64,000 bases of DNA from Sphingobium psychrophilum (GTDB lineage Bacteria > Pseudomonadota > Alphaproteobacteria > Sphingomonadales > Sphingomonadaceae), in assembly GCF_012927105.1 (NCBI RefSeq), contig NZ_JABBFV010000019.1:17621-81620 (forward strand), read 5' to 3'. A program made the translations under genes and the position numbers. Within the stretch, counting starts at the first letter, position 1, and the number at the start of each line of letters is the position of its first letter. The notes under the pieces were generated by a model. That model did not search any database. It was not told the DNA's origin and was given only the letters and a program-made list of their open reading frames with translations. Shown here one piece after another: positions 8,261 to 17,394 of the stretch.

Positions 8261-10435
8261 ATGGCCAAGTCCCCTTCGACTGTCGGTAAAGCCTCCGAGG
8301 CGCCCAAAAAGTCTCCCTCACCCGCGCCTGGCGAAATTATCTCGAACAGCTTTGCCGAACCGCAGGCAGAAGGTGGCGAAACGCATCAGTTTGCTGGAGG
8401 GGACGTCGCAGTCTTGACGACGGCGCATGGCATACCGGTCGCCGATGATCAGAACAGCCTGAAACAAGGCGCGCGTGGGCCCATTTTGCTTGAGGATTCC
8501 CATTTCCGCGAAAAAATGTTCCATTTCGACCATGAACGCATCCCCGAGCGCGTCGTCCACGCCCGCGGCTATGGTGCGCATGGCTATTTCGAACTGACGG
8601 AATCCCTTAGCGACGTCACCCGCGCGGATGTGCTTCAGCGGGTTGGCGAACGTGTACACGCATTCGTACGCTTCTCGACTGTCGCAGGGTCCAAGGGTTC
8701 GGCCGATCTAGCCCGCGATGTACGCGGCTTTGCCGTGAAGCTTTACACGCAGGAGGGCAACTGGGATATCGTCGGCAATAACATCCCGGTTTTCTTCATT
8801 CAGGACGCGATCAAATTCCCTGACCTGATCCACGCCGCCAAGCCGGAGCCTGACCGCGACTTCCCGCAGGCGCAGACCGCACATGATAATTTCTGGGACT
8901 TTATCAGCCTGACGCCCGAAAGCTTCCACATGGTCATGTGGACGATGTCGGACCGCGCTATCCCGCGCTCGCTGCGTATGATGGAAGGATTTGGCGTTCA
9001 TACCTTCCGCCTCGTCAATGCGGACGGCAAATCCACCTTCGTCAAATTCCACTGGAAACCCAAGCAGGGCCTGCAGTCGGTCATGTGGAACGAGGCGGTC
9101 AAGATTAACGGCGCCGACCCCGATTTCCATCGTCGCGACCTGTGGGACGCGATCAATGCCGGGGATTTCCCCGAATGGGAGTTGGGGGTCCAGTTGTTTG
9201 ACGATGCGTTCGCCGACAGCTTCGACTTCGACGTGCTGGACGCGACCAAGCTGATCCCCGAAGAACTGGTGCCGGTCTGCATCGTCGGGCGTCTGGTGCT
9301 GGACCGGGTGGTTGACAATTTCTTCGCCGAGACAGAGCAGGTCGCCTTCATGACCCAGAATGTCCCGCCGGGCATCGACTTTTCGAACGATCCGTTGCTC
9401 CAGGGCCGCAATTTTTCCTATCTGGATACCCAGATCAAGCGCCTTGGCAGCACCAATTTCAGCCATTTGCCGATCAATGCGCCCAAATGTCCGATGGCCC
9501 ATTTCCAGCAGGACGGGCATATGGCCATGCGTAATCCCAAGGGTCGCGCCAATTATGAGCCCAATAGCTGGGGCGCCGCGCAGGGTGGGCCGCGCGAAGA
9601 CCCCGCGCGCGGTTTCACCAGCTTCGCGCAGGACGCCGACGGTCCCAAACAGCGGGTGCGTTCGGAAAGTTTCGCCGATTATTACAGCCAGGCACGGCAA
9701 TTCTTCACCAGCCAGACGCCGATCGAGCAGAAGCATATTGGCGACGCCATCGTGTTTGAACTCAGCAAGGTCGAACGCCCCGATATTCGTTCGCGCACGG
9801 TCTCCCACCTGCTCAACATCGACGCTAAGCTGGCGCAGACCGTCGCCGACGGGCTTGGCCTCCCCTTGCCCGATCCTGCGCAGGCCGCGCGGCCGACGAT
9901 GATGGACCTGCCGCCGTCCGATGCGCTGAGCATCCTCAAGAACGGACCGGACAGCTTCAAGGGGCGCAAGCTCGGTATCCTGATGACCGACGGTGCCGAT
10001 GCCGCCATCTTCAACGCGCTGGTCAAGGCGGTGGGAAAAGAGGGCGCGGTTTACGAGGTAGTCGCGCCCAAGATCGGCGGCGTGACCCTGTCGGATGGCA
10101 CGGCGGTTGCGGCCAAACAGAAGATTGACGGCGGTCCCTCTGTTCTGTTCGATGCGGTTGCTGTAGTGGCGTCGGAAGAAGGCGCTGCGCTGCTGGCAAT
10201 CGACGCGGCCGCCAAGGACTTCGTCACAGACGCCTTTGCGCATTGCAAATATATCGGCCTGACCGCCGAGGCGCAGGCCCTGTTTGAAAAGGCTGGGATA
10301 GCCGATGATCTGGACGAAGCCTGCCTTCCGCTGGCGACGGCCAAGGACGCCGGCGCTTTCATCGCCGCCTGTCGCGCATTGCGCCACTGGCCGCGCGAAC
10401 TGGCGGTCGATCTGGACGCCCAGCCCGCCGCCTGA
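8261..10435 (+). CDS. katE: Large-subunit monofunctional catalase (HPII type)
   Basis: 724 residues from the ATG at 8261, matching large-subunit clade catalases. The catalytic His is H100 in VVHARGYG, the distal Asn lies in IVGNNIPVFFIQDA, and the proximal haem Tyr is in RNFSYLDTQ. The C-terminal flavodoxin/DJ-1-like domain specific to large catalases starts near residue 575 with RKLGILMTDGADAA. It disproportionates hydrogen peroxide in the cytoplasm. The glycan operon begins 77 bases downstream after a strong hairpin, so read-through co-expression is possible. Confidence 0.96.
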   Translation: MAKSPSTVGKASEAPKKSPSPAPGEIISNSFAEPQAEGGETHQFAGGDVAVLTTAHGIPVADDQNSLKQGARGPILLEDSHFREKMFHFDHERIPERVVHARGYGAHGYFELTESLSDVTRADVLQRVGERVHAFVRFSTVAGSKGSADLARDVRGFAVKLYTQEGNWDIVGNNIPVFFIQDAIKFPDLIHAAKPEPDRDFPQAQTAHDNFWDFISLTPESFHMVMWTMSDRAIPRSLRMMEGFGVHTFRLVNADGKSTFVKFHWKPKQGLQSVMWNEAVKINGADPDFHRRDLWDAINAGDFPEWELGVQLFDDAFADSFDFDVLDATKLIPEELVPVCIVGRLVLDRVVDNFFAETEQVAFMTQNVPPGIDFSNDPLLQGRNFSYLDTQIKRLGSTNFSHLPINAPKCPMAHFQQDGHMAMRNPKGRANYEPNSWGAAQGGPREDPARGFTSFAQDADGPKQRVRSESFADYYSQARQFFTSQTPIEQKHIGDAIVFELSKVERPDIRSRTVSHLLNIDAKLAQTVADGLGLPLPDPAQAARPTMMDLPPSDALSILKNGPDSFKGRKLGILMTDGADAAIFNALVKAVGKEGAVYEVVAPKIGGVTLSDGTAVAAKQKIDGGPSVLFDAVAVVASEEGAALLAIDAAAKDFVTDAFAHCKYIGLTAEAQALFEKAGIADDLDEACLPLATAKDAGAFIAACRALRHWPRELAVDLDAQPAA

Positions 10436-10460
10436 TCGCGGACCTTTACGAAAATCGATG

Positions 10461-10485
10461 GGGGGATGGCTTCGCGCCATCCCCC
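10461..10485 (+). terminator. Strong hairpin between katE and the glycan operon
   Basis: GGGGGATGGC (10461-10470) pairs perfectly with GCCATCCCCC (10476-10485) over the loop TTCGC. No T run follows, so it may be an attenuator or mRNA-stabilising stem rather than a full terminator. The next start codon is 28 bases away. Confidence 0.55.
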
Positions 10486-10512
10486 ACCAAGCGTATGACA
10501 GGATGACACTCT

Positions 10513-11667
10513 ATGCGGATCGGCATTATCGCCCATCTTAAACATCCGATTGCCGAACCCTTCGCCGGTGGGCTGGAAATGCACACGCATTTGCTGGCGC
10601 GGTCGCTGCGGGATCGTGGCCATGCGGTCACTTTGTTCGCTTCATCCCGATCGGAGCCTGGGATCGGCCTGGAAGCGATCTGCACCGAAACGGCGATCCA
10701 GACGGTAGGTACGACAGAAGCGAGCGACGTGCCCTTCTTTCGTGAGCATCACGCCTATCTCAGCCTGATGATCGACCTGCGCCATCGCGATTTCGACATC
10801 ATCCACAATAATTCGCTGCATTATCTGCCCGTCGCGATGGCTGACAGCCTGCCGATGCCGATGGTGACGACGCTGCACACGCCACCTTTTTGCTGGCTGG
10901 AAAGCGGCATCCGCCTTTGTGCTGCGCGCAACCATAGTTTCGTTGCCGTGTCCCGCTCGGTTGCCGCTCTTTGGAACCATGTAACCCATAGCGACGCGGT
11001 GATATGGAACGGCATTGACCTGCAAAAATTCGCTTTCCATCCTCGGCCCGACGTTGATCCCTATCTGGTCTGGTACGGCCGCATCGTCCCGGAAAAGGGA
11101 TTGCATCTGGCGATCGAAGCTGCCCGGCAGGTCGGCCTTCCGCTCAGGATTGCGGGGCCGATCCTTGACGATGATTATTACCAGACACAGATCGCGCCAT
11201 CGCTGGGCGAGGATGTCACCCATGTCGGACATCTGGCGCATCAGCAACTGGCCCGGCTTGTGGGCGGCGCGGCGGCCTTTCTCTGCACGCCCATGTGGGA
11301 CGAACCTTATGGGCTTGTCGTTGCAGAGGCGCTCGCCTGCGGCGTGCCGGTCGCGGCCTTTGCGCGCGGGGCGGTGCCGGAGATATTGGATGCGACGTGT
11401 GGTGTGCTGGCCACCCCGGACGATGTCGCCTCGCTTGCCAAGGCAGCGCTGTCGGCGCTGGCGCTGGGCCGCCGCGCGTGCCGGACCAGAGCGGAACAGA
11501 TGTGCGATGCCGACCGCATGGTCGATAATTATGAGGCGCTCTATCTGCGCCAGATCGACAGGGCGGCGGCACCCGCCTGTAACGACCGTACAGCATCGAT
11601 CCACCTGATGCCGTCGACGCTCCCGTCCCATGCGTCGCTTGACACAAGATCGGCCTCTCATGGCTGA
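10513..11667 (+). CDS. Glycosyltransferase family 4
   Basis: 384 residues with a GT-B fold. The N-terminal part has GGLEMHTHLLARSLRDRGH, the C-terminal part VWYGRIVPEKGLHLAIEAA and the EPYGLVVAEAL motif (E-x7-E) that binds the nucleotide sugar. It transfers a sugar with retention in related enzymes; the acceptor is unknown. The ribosome site is AGGATG. It opens a seven-gene operon in which every junction overlaps; its stop overlaps the next ATG by eight bases. Confidence 0.88.
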   Translation: MRIGIIAHLKHPIAEPFAGGLEMHTHLLARSLRDRGHAVTLFASSRSEPGIGLEAICTETAIQTVGTTEASDVPFFREHHAYLSLMIDLRHRDFDIIHNNSLHYLPVAMADSLPMPMVTTLHTPPFCWLESGIRLCAARNHSFVAVSRSVAALWNHVTHSDAVIWNGIDLQKFAFHPRPDVDPYLVWYGRIVPEKGLHLAIEAARQVGLPLRIAGPILDDDYYQTQIAPSLGEDVTHVGHLAHQQLARLVGGAAAFLCTPMWDEPYGLVVAEALACGVPVAAFARGAVPEILDATCGVLATPDDVASLAKAALSALALGRRACRTRAEQMCDADRMVDNYEALYLRQIDRAAAPACNDRTASIHLMPSTLPSHASLDTRSASHG

Positions 11668-12595
11668 CCCCAACCCAATGACCCTGTGCGTCTGCGTTCC
11701 TGCGCGGAACGAGGCGGCGCGGTTGCCGATGTTGCTCGACGCGCTGGCGATGCAGGACTGGCCCGGTCCGATTCCTGTTGCGATCGCGATCAACAACAGC
11801 ACGGACGACAGCCGGGCTGTGGTCGAATCGGCCCGCGTCCGCTACGCTAAACGGCTGGCCGTCCACATCAGCGAACGCACCTTCGCGCCAGGCCTCGCCC
11901 ACGCCGGATCGGCCCGTCGGCTGGCGATGGATACGGGCCTTGGCCTGCTGCCCGCGCTGGACGGCGCAGCCCTTGTGAGCACGGACGCCGATAGCCGACC
12001 GCCGATGGACTGGTTGCGCAATATCGCTGCTGCCTTCGCGCGGGGGGCCGACATGGTTGGCGGCCGGGTCGATATCGATGGCAACGAACCGTTGCCACCG
12101 CGGGTGCATCGCTTGCGCACGGCATGGGACCGATATTGGGCGGAAGTCCGTGCCATCGAGGATACGATCGATCCTCTGCCCTGGGACGCGGCGCCCCGCC
12201 ATGGCGACCATACCGGCGCATCGCTCGCCATCCGGGCAGAGCTTTATCTGGCCTGCGGCGGCGTTCCGGCCATAGCGAGCGGAGAGGATCGCGCGCTGGT
12301 TGCAGCGGCGCTGGCGCTGGGCGCGCGCCTTGTTCATCCCCCTGCGGTTTACACTCGCGTTTCGCCGCGGCTGGAGGGACGCGCGGAAGGGGGCATGGCG
12401 ATCGCGATGCAGACATTGTTCGCCAGCGCCCAAGCGGATGCTGCGCCCCTGGCGCCTGGCTTCAACCATTGGCGCGAGCGTGCGCACTGGCGCAAGCATT
12501 TGCGTGCGCAGCCCGATGGCGCTGCTTTGATCGCCCGGCGGGAACCGCTGTTGCCCCCGATGCCGCATGACATGATGCTGGACCTCCAGCCATGA
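11660..12595 (+). CDS. Glycosyltransferase family 2 (first of two)
   Basis: About 311 residues from the ATG at 11660. The opening CVPARNEAARLPMLLDAL and the metal-binding DADS (in VSTDADSRPP) are the hallmarks of inverting GT-A enzymes, and the VGGRVDIDGNE segment follows. No membrane-spanning segments are evident, so it acts in the cytoplasm or at the inner membrane face. The start overlaps GT4 and the stop overlaps the next gene (ATGA). Confidence 0.8.
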   Translation: MADPNPMTLCVCVPARNEAARLPMLLDALAMQDWPGPIPVAIAINNSTDDSRAVVESARVRYAKRLAVHISERTFAPGLAHAGSARRLAMDTGLGLLPALDGAALVSTDADSRPPMDWLRNIAAAFARGADMVGGRVDIDGNEPLPPRVHRLRTAWDRYWAEVRAIEDTIDPLPWDAAPRHGDHTGASLAIRAELYLACGGVPAIASGEDRALVAAALALGARLVHPPAVYTRVSPRLEGRAEGGMAIAMQTLFASAQADAAPLAPGFNHWRERAHWRKHLRAQPDGAALIARREPLLPPMPHDMMLDLQP

Positions 12596-13635
12596 CCCGC
12601 CGCCCCATCGGCTATTATGTCCATCATCATGGCGCAGGGCATCGAGCGCGGGCGGAGGCGATTGCCGCCGCCATCGACTGGCCAATAGTCCTGCTGGGTA
12701 CGGGGCTGGGTACGGCTGGGATCGACCTTGATGATGACCGGCCCATTTCCGGTCGCTTCGACGGGGTGGACGAAACGGCTTCACGCCCCGCCGCCCTGCA
12801 CTATGCGCCTCTTGACCATAATGGCGTGCGGTCGCGCGTGGCCAGGATTACCCGGTGGATAGCAACCGAACGTCCTGCGCTGATGGTCGTCGATGTCTCG
12901 GTCGAAGTGGCGATGCTGTCGCGCCTCGCATCGGTGCCCACCATCTATGTGCGGCTCAACGGCGACCGCATCGATGCGGTGCATCTCGACGCTTTCCGCG
13001 GTGCGACGGCATTGATTGCGCCGTTTCACCGCGATCTGGAAATGGCATTGATGCCTGCGTGGATCAGGGACAAGACCTGCTATCTGCCCGGCATCACGGC
13101 CGCCGCCTATCCAACTGCCCGACAGGACAACCGCATCCTGGTGGTGATCGGCCGGGGCGGGCCGCCGGGCGATGGCGCGGCGATTGCCCAGGCCGCGCGG
13201 GCCTGCCCGGATATGGACTGGCGCGTGATCGGTCCGGTGACCCCGTCGGCCGATCGACCCGCCAATCTCGATCTGGCTGGATGGGTTGACGATCCGGGCC
13301 GGGAAATCGCCCGCGCCGGGCTGATCATCGGCGCGGCCGGGGACGGGCTGGTGAATGCGGTCCTCGCCGCCGACAGCCCCTTCCTCTGCATCCCGCAGGA
13401 CCGGCCCTATGGCGAGCAGAGGGCGACGGCGCGCGCGCTGCACGCGCTGGGCGCGGCGATGACGCTCGAAACATGGCCGTCCCCCGACCAATGGCCATCT
13501 TTGATCCGTCAGGCAAAGGCACTGCCGCCCCACGCTCGCAACCGCCTGCACGATCCTCGTGGCGTCGACGCCGCAGCGACCTGGCTCGCGACGATGGCCG
13601 CCGCTGCGGTCGATCAACTGGAGCCTGTCGCATGA
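12592..13635 (+). CDS. GT-B glycosyltransferase of the MurG/MGT-like group
   Basis: 347 residues. The N-terminus YYVHHHGAGHRARAEAIA has the glycine-histidine-rich loop seen in MurG-like transferases (GHxxRA). The C-terminal half carries VIGRGGPPGDG, then GLIIGAAGDGLVNAVLAADSP and IPQDRPYGEQ, equivalent to the donor-binding region of that group. The acceptor is unknown. It is coupled to both neighbours by ATGA overlaps. Third transferase in the operon. Confidence 0.75.
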   Translation: MTRRPIGYYVHHHGAGHRARAEAIAAAIDWPIVLLGTGLGTAGIDLDDDRPISGRFDGVDETASRPAALHYAPLDHNGVRSRVARITRWIATERPALMVVDVSVEVAMLSRLASVPTIYVRLNGDRIDAVHLDAFRGATALIAPFHRDLEMALMPAWIRDKTCYLPGITAAAYPTARQDNRILVVIGRGGPPGDGAAIAQAARACPDMDWRVIGPVTPSADRPANLDLAGWVDDPGREIARAGLIIGAAGDGLVNAVLAADSPFLCIPQDRPYGEQRATARALHALGAAMTLETWPSPDQWPSLIRQAKALPPHARNRLHDPRGVDAAATWLATMAAAAVDQLEPVA

Positions 13636-14747
13636 CCCTGTCCCGCCATCCCCGTTCCGGCATCGACACGCCGATCATGCGCGCCGAGGCAATCACGCCC
13701 GCCCTCGTCGCGCTTGGCAGTCGCTATGATGCTGCGCCGGTCTTTCCTTTGGAGAGCATGAAAGCGCTCGTCGCCGCGGATATCCATCGCACCTTCGCCC
13801 CACCCGAAAGCGGCGGCGCGGCGTTTGACGATGCTGCCTCCCGAAACCAGTGCCTGACGACCGTCCTGCGCATCATCGGTCGCGCGGACCTCAGCGTCGG
13901 GCGACTCTATGAAGGCCATGTCAACGCACTCGCGCTGTTCGACTGGTTTGGCTCCCCCGCACAAAAGGCCGATCTGGGGCAGAAACTCGCTCAGGGCGCC
14001 TTTTATGGGGTGTGGGCCACCGAGCCACAGCCGGGCGTGCAACTTTGCCAATCGGCACTTCATGGGTGCAAATCCTTCGCGACCGGCGCTGGCGGCCTCG
14101 CCTATGCCGTCATCACCGCGCAGCCCGAACAGGGGGAGCGACGACTGGTCGTCGTTCGGGCCGATGAAACCGCCCGGACCGACCTGTCACAATGGCGGGT
14201 CAGGGGTATGCGGGCAACCGGCAGCGGCGTCTATGACCTGGAGGGTATGGCGGTCGATCCGTCCCACCTACTCGGCCAGCCCGGCGATTATGATCGTGAA
14301 CCCCGCTTCACGACCGGCGCCTGGCGCTTCACCGCCGTGCAACTGGGCGGGATAGAGGCGCTGTTGACCGAAATCCGGCTTGCCATGTCCGACGCGGCGC
14401 GCGCCGATCCGCTGCAACGCGCCAAATTCGCTGATGCGGTTGCCGCAACCCGGACCGCCTACCTATGGGTCCGCGAATGCGCGCTTAGGGCAGCACATGA
14501 CGATGGCGATGGCCCCGCCTTCGCCCGCATGACGCGCGGCGTCGTGGAGCGTGCGGGTCTGGACGTTATGGAACTGGCGGCCCGGATCACCGGCACGCGC
14601 AGCGCAATGGATGGGCAACGGATTGACAAGATCATCCGCGACCTCAGCCTCTATCTGCGGCAGGGCGGTCCTGACTATGCCCGCGATCAGGCTGCGCTCG
14701 CCTGGCTAGATCATGACGCATGGGGCGCGGAGGATGCCTTGTGGTAA
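13632..14747 (+). CDS. Acyl-CoA dehydrogenase-like flavoprotein in the glycan operon
   Basis: 371 residues from the ATG at 13632, which overlaps the upstream stop; the longer upstream frame is rejected for that reason. Central strands (GVWATEPQPGVQL, then SFATGAGGLAYAVITA) and the C-terminal four-helix bundle match the acyl-CoA dehydrogenase fold. The C-terminal DKIIRDLSLYLRQGGPD looks closer to the monooxygenase-like branch than to a classical catalytic Glu region. It may desaturate or oxygenate an acyl or amino group of the operon product. Substrate unknown. Confidence 0.7.
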   Translation: MTLSRHPRSGIDTPIMRAEAITPALVALGSRYDAAPVFPLESMKALVAADIHRTFAPPESGGAAFDDAASRNQCLTTVLRIIGRADLSVGRLYEGHVNALALFDWFGSPAQKADLGQKLAQGAFYGVWATEPQPGVQLCQSALHGCKSFATGAGGLAYAVITAQPEQGERRLVVVRADETARTDLSQWRVRGMRATGSGVYDLEGMAVDPSHLLGQPGDYDREPRFTTGAWRFTAVQLGGIEALLTEIRLAMSDAARADPLQRAKFADAVAATRTAYLWVRECALRAAHDDGDGPAFARMTRGVVERAGLDVMELAARITGTRSAMDGQRIDKIIRDLSLYLRQGGPDYARDQAALAWLDHDAWGAEDALW

Positions 14748-15421
14748 GCCTCTCCTTGTCTGCTAAACCCTGGCGCAAGATGCGCTGGTTAGTCCTTGCG
14801 CCGCATCCCGATGACGAGACGCTGGGGGCTGGCGCGCTTATCGCGCAGACGGCGAAGGCGGGGCGACTGGCGGGCCTTGTCTATCTCACCGACGGGTCTG
14901 GATCGCATGAGACAGCGAAGGGCCAGTCGGGAAAGTTGGTGAGCAGCCGCAAGCGCGAAGCCGCCGCCGCCTTGCACCGCCTGACCGGTAGCCGCCGCCA
15001 ATCGCCACTACATCTTGACTGGAAAGATGCTGCTCCCGCTCAGCCGGGCTGTCGGGCATTTGAACGGACCGTTCGGCGGTTGACCGCCTTTTGCCGGCGC
15101 TGGCACGTCGATGCGCTTGCCGTCACCGCTGCCCATGAACCCCATTGCGATCATGAGGCCGCAGCACAACTGGCCTACACAGTGGAGAAACGCGCCAGAG
15201 GCAGGCTGGTCGTCGCCGAATATGTCGTCTGGTCGCAGGCCCCCGACTCCCGAACCCATCGGATGCTGTACACAGCGCCCATGCTACGTGGGCAACGCCG
15301 TCATGCTCTGGCCGCGCACCGAAGCCAGCTTACCGCGTCCCACGGTCCCGGCTTCCGGCTGCCTGCCTACCGTCGTGCCATGCCTGCCAGCGATATCCTC
15401 TACCTGCGGAGAGCCTCATGA
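14741..15421 (+). CDS. PIG-L family deacetylase
   Basis: About 226 residues. The zinc motif LAPHPDDETLGAG (AHPDDE type) and the third ligand region AAHEPHCDHEAAAQ are intact. Family members remove N-acetyl groups from N-acetylglucosaminyl conjugates (GlcNAc-PI, GlcNAc-inositol, bacillithiol intermediates). Here a GlcNAc-containing intermediate built by the operon's transferases is the natural candidate. The likely start is the GTG at 14741, overlapping the upstream stop; an ATG at 14720 is also in frame. Confidence 0.82.
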   Translation: MVSLSLSAKPWRKMRWLVLAPHPDDETLGAGALIAQTAKAGRLAGLVYLTDGSGSHETAKGQSGKLVSSRKREAAAALHRLTGSRRQSPLHLDWKDAAPAQPGCRAFERTVRRLTAFCRRWHVDALAVTAAHEPHCDHEAAAQLAYTVEKRARGRLVVAEYVVWSQAPDSRTHRMLYTAPMLRGQRRHALAAHRSQLTASHGPGFRLPAYRRAMPASDILYLRRAS

Positions 15422-16008
15422 CGCGGCACAAGACCAGCCTGGGTCACGATTATTTCGAGACGATGTTTCGCGCGACCGACGATCCCTGGGAACTGGAAAG
15501 CAGCGCCTATGAGCAGGATAAATATGCTCATAGCATCCGCGCCCTGGCCGGACGGACCTATGGATTGGGCTTCGAGATTGGATGCGCAAAAGGCGTCCTG
15601 ACGCAGTCGCTGGCGCTACATTGCCACGCGTTGTTGGCGATCGACGTCAGCGAAACCGCGCTCGAGGCTGCCCGCGCGCGCTGTGCCATGTTCGACCATG
15701 TCTCCTTTGGCCAAATGGCTTTCCCGGGACAGGCACCTATGGGCGGTGCCTTCGACCTCACCATCCTGTCCGAAGTTGCCTATTATTGGGATGATGACGA
15801 CATCGGCCGCGCCGCCCGGTGGATCGCCGACCATATAGCGCCCGGTGGGGACATATTGCTCGTCCACTGGACAGGCGACACCGACTATCCCCAGAGCGGG
15901 AATGATGCGGTGCGCAAATTGCAGGCCGCACTCGGCTCTGCCGTCACCGTCATCACGGCCCAACGGATGCCCCACTACCGCCTGGACCTGTGGCGCGCGC
16001 ACGCATGA
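15418..16008 (+). CDS. NodS-like SAM-dependent methyltransferase
   Basis: 196 residues. DYFETMFRATDDPWELESS is the characteristic opening of NodS-like methyltransferases, followed by the SAM-binding motif FEIGCAKGVLTQSLA and the acidic DVSETALEAAR. NodS N-methylates the deacetylated amino sugar of rhizobial Nod factors. Its position directly after a deacetylase suggests the same order of steps here: deacetylate, then N-methylate. It overlaps PIG-L and the next glycosyltransferase by ATGA. Confidence 0.82.
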   Translation: MTRHKTSLGHDYFETMFRATDDPWELESSAYEQDKYAHSIRALAGRTYGLGFEIGCAKGVLTQSLALHCHALLAIDVSETALEAARARCAMFDHVSFGQMAFPGQAPMGGAFDLTILSEVAYYWDDDDIGRAARWIADHIAPGGDILLVHWTGDTDYPQSGNDAVRKLQAALGSAVTVITAQRMPHYRLDLWRAHA

Positions 16009-16856
16009 CCCTGAGCGTCCTCACCATCGTCAAGGACCGGTCGGCCCATCTAGCGCAACTGATCGAAGGTCTGCGCCGCAGCACGCATCGCCCCGACGAG
16101 CTCATTATTGTCGACATGGCCAGCAGTCCGCCGATCAGTGCCGAACAAGCGCGCTTCCCGATTCAGATCCTGCGTCTCGATGGCCCCGGACTACCACTCG
16201 CAGCAGCCCGGAACGCCGCCGCACGGGCGGCCAGCGGGCAAAAGCTGTTGTTCCTGGACGTCGACTGCATCCCGATGCGCGCGCTGACCGGGGCCATCGC
16301 GCAATGCCTCACCGACCATGATGCGCTGATTTGCGCCGACATACGCTATCTTGGCCCCAACGATGCCCGTGGTGAATGGGAGGAGGCCAATCTCCTGTCG
16401 CGCGCGCAAGGTCATCCGGTTCGACAATTTCCTACAAACGGAGTGCGGCAAGAGGATAATGCCGGTCTTTTCTGGTCGCTGGCGTTCGGCATCCATCGCC
16501 AGCGATTTCTGGATATGGGTGGTTTTGACGAAGCCTTTACCGGCTATGGCGGTGAAGATACCGACTTCGGGTTCCGTGCGCGGGCGGCAGGCTTGCCCCT
16601 GTTATTCATGGGTGACGCTGGTGCCTTTCATCAATATCACGACGTTTTCGACCCTCCGCTCCAGCATCTGAAAGATATCGTCCGCAACGCCAGCCTTTTT
16701 CGAGCACGATGGAATATATGGCCGATGAAAGGATGGCTCGACGCCTTCGAGAAGGCGGGTTTGATTGGACGGTGCGGGGACATGATCCATGTGCTTCGCC
16801 AACCAAGCGACCTCGAAATTAGGCTTGCACGAATGTCGCCGCCTGTCTCGCCCTGA
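16005..16856 (+). CDS. Glycosyltransferase family 2 (last gene of the operon)
   Basis: 283 residues from the ATG at 16005 (MTLSVLTIVKDRSAHLAQLI). The GT-A signature is DVDCIP (DxD in LFLDVDCIPM). GGFDEAFTGYGGEDTDFGFR is the ED catalytic-base region shared with polypeptide/chondroitin-type GT2 enzymes. It adds a sugar with inversion; donor and acceptor are unknown. The operon appears to end here, with no recognisable gene for about 540 bases downstream. Confidence 0.85.
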   Translation: MTLSVLTIVKDRSAHLAQLIEGLRRSTHRPDELIIVDMASSPPISAEQARFPIQILRLDGPGLPLAAARNAAARAASGQKLLFLDVDCIPMRALTGAIAQCLTDHDALICADIRYLGPNDARGEWEEANLLSRAQGHPVRQFPTNGVRQEDNAGLFWSLAFGIHRQRFLDMGGFDEAFTGYGGEDTDFGFRARAAGLPLLFMGDAGAFHQYHDVFDPPLQHLKDIVRNASLFRARWNIWPMKGWLDAFEKAGLIGRCGDMIHVLRQPSDLEIRLARMSPPVSP

Positions 16857-17394
16857 CAGAAAGCGGCAGAATCGTCTCCGCTGGCCCGGTTCAACCTCCC
16901 ATCGAATGTAGTCGCCTTGTTCCAAACAGATCGCGTAACCATTGTTTATAGGAACGTGTCCCGTAGAAGGGGCGCGTGGGGTGCCGTATTGCTCCAACAA
17001 GAGCGTTTGGCGGGGGCGAGTTCATAATCTGAGGTTGGGGTTTCCTATGATGAATGGAATCACAGCACTGATCAGCCCGCCACGCCAGTGTGTACCGGAC
17101 GAGATGATAATAAAGAGACTCGGATTTGCGCGCGTCAGTGTCAACTTACCTCGATTTGATTCCGAAGCTAACGGTCGCAAATGTACCACTTCTTGCTGTA
17201 AAACGGATGGCCCAAGGCACCCTACAGCCGGCCGCTATCGGACCGGCTGTCACAAGTGTTGGAGAGCGGCAAAAGTAACCCCGCCGCGGATAATGTCGAC
17301 GGTGGGGTCGTAGTTCAGGGAGGTGTCGCTCCAAAGGGGGGGAGCGACAGTCTTGGTATGGTTCGCGCCGGTGACATTACAATGACTGAACCGT
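16857..17394. other. Intergenic stretch with one hairpin
   Basis: No ORF here resembles a gene. TGTCGCTCC (17324-17332) and GGAGCGACA (17341-17349) form a nine-bp stem with an eight-base loop just before the decayed signalling gene. The base composition is more AT-rich than in the flanking operon. Confidence 0.5.

Noticed and set aside
8708..10480. 590-codon antisense frame over katE
   Set aside because: Catalase residues are intact on the plus strand; antisense peptide has no recognisable family.
10513..16856. Calling the glycan operon a Nod-factor cluster
   Set aside because: No NodC-type chitin synthase, NodA acyltransferase or NodIJ exporter; only the deacetylase/N-methyltransferase logic is shared.
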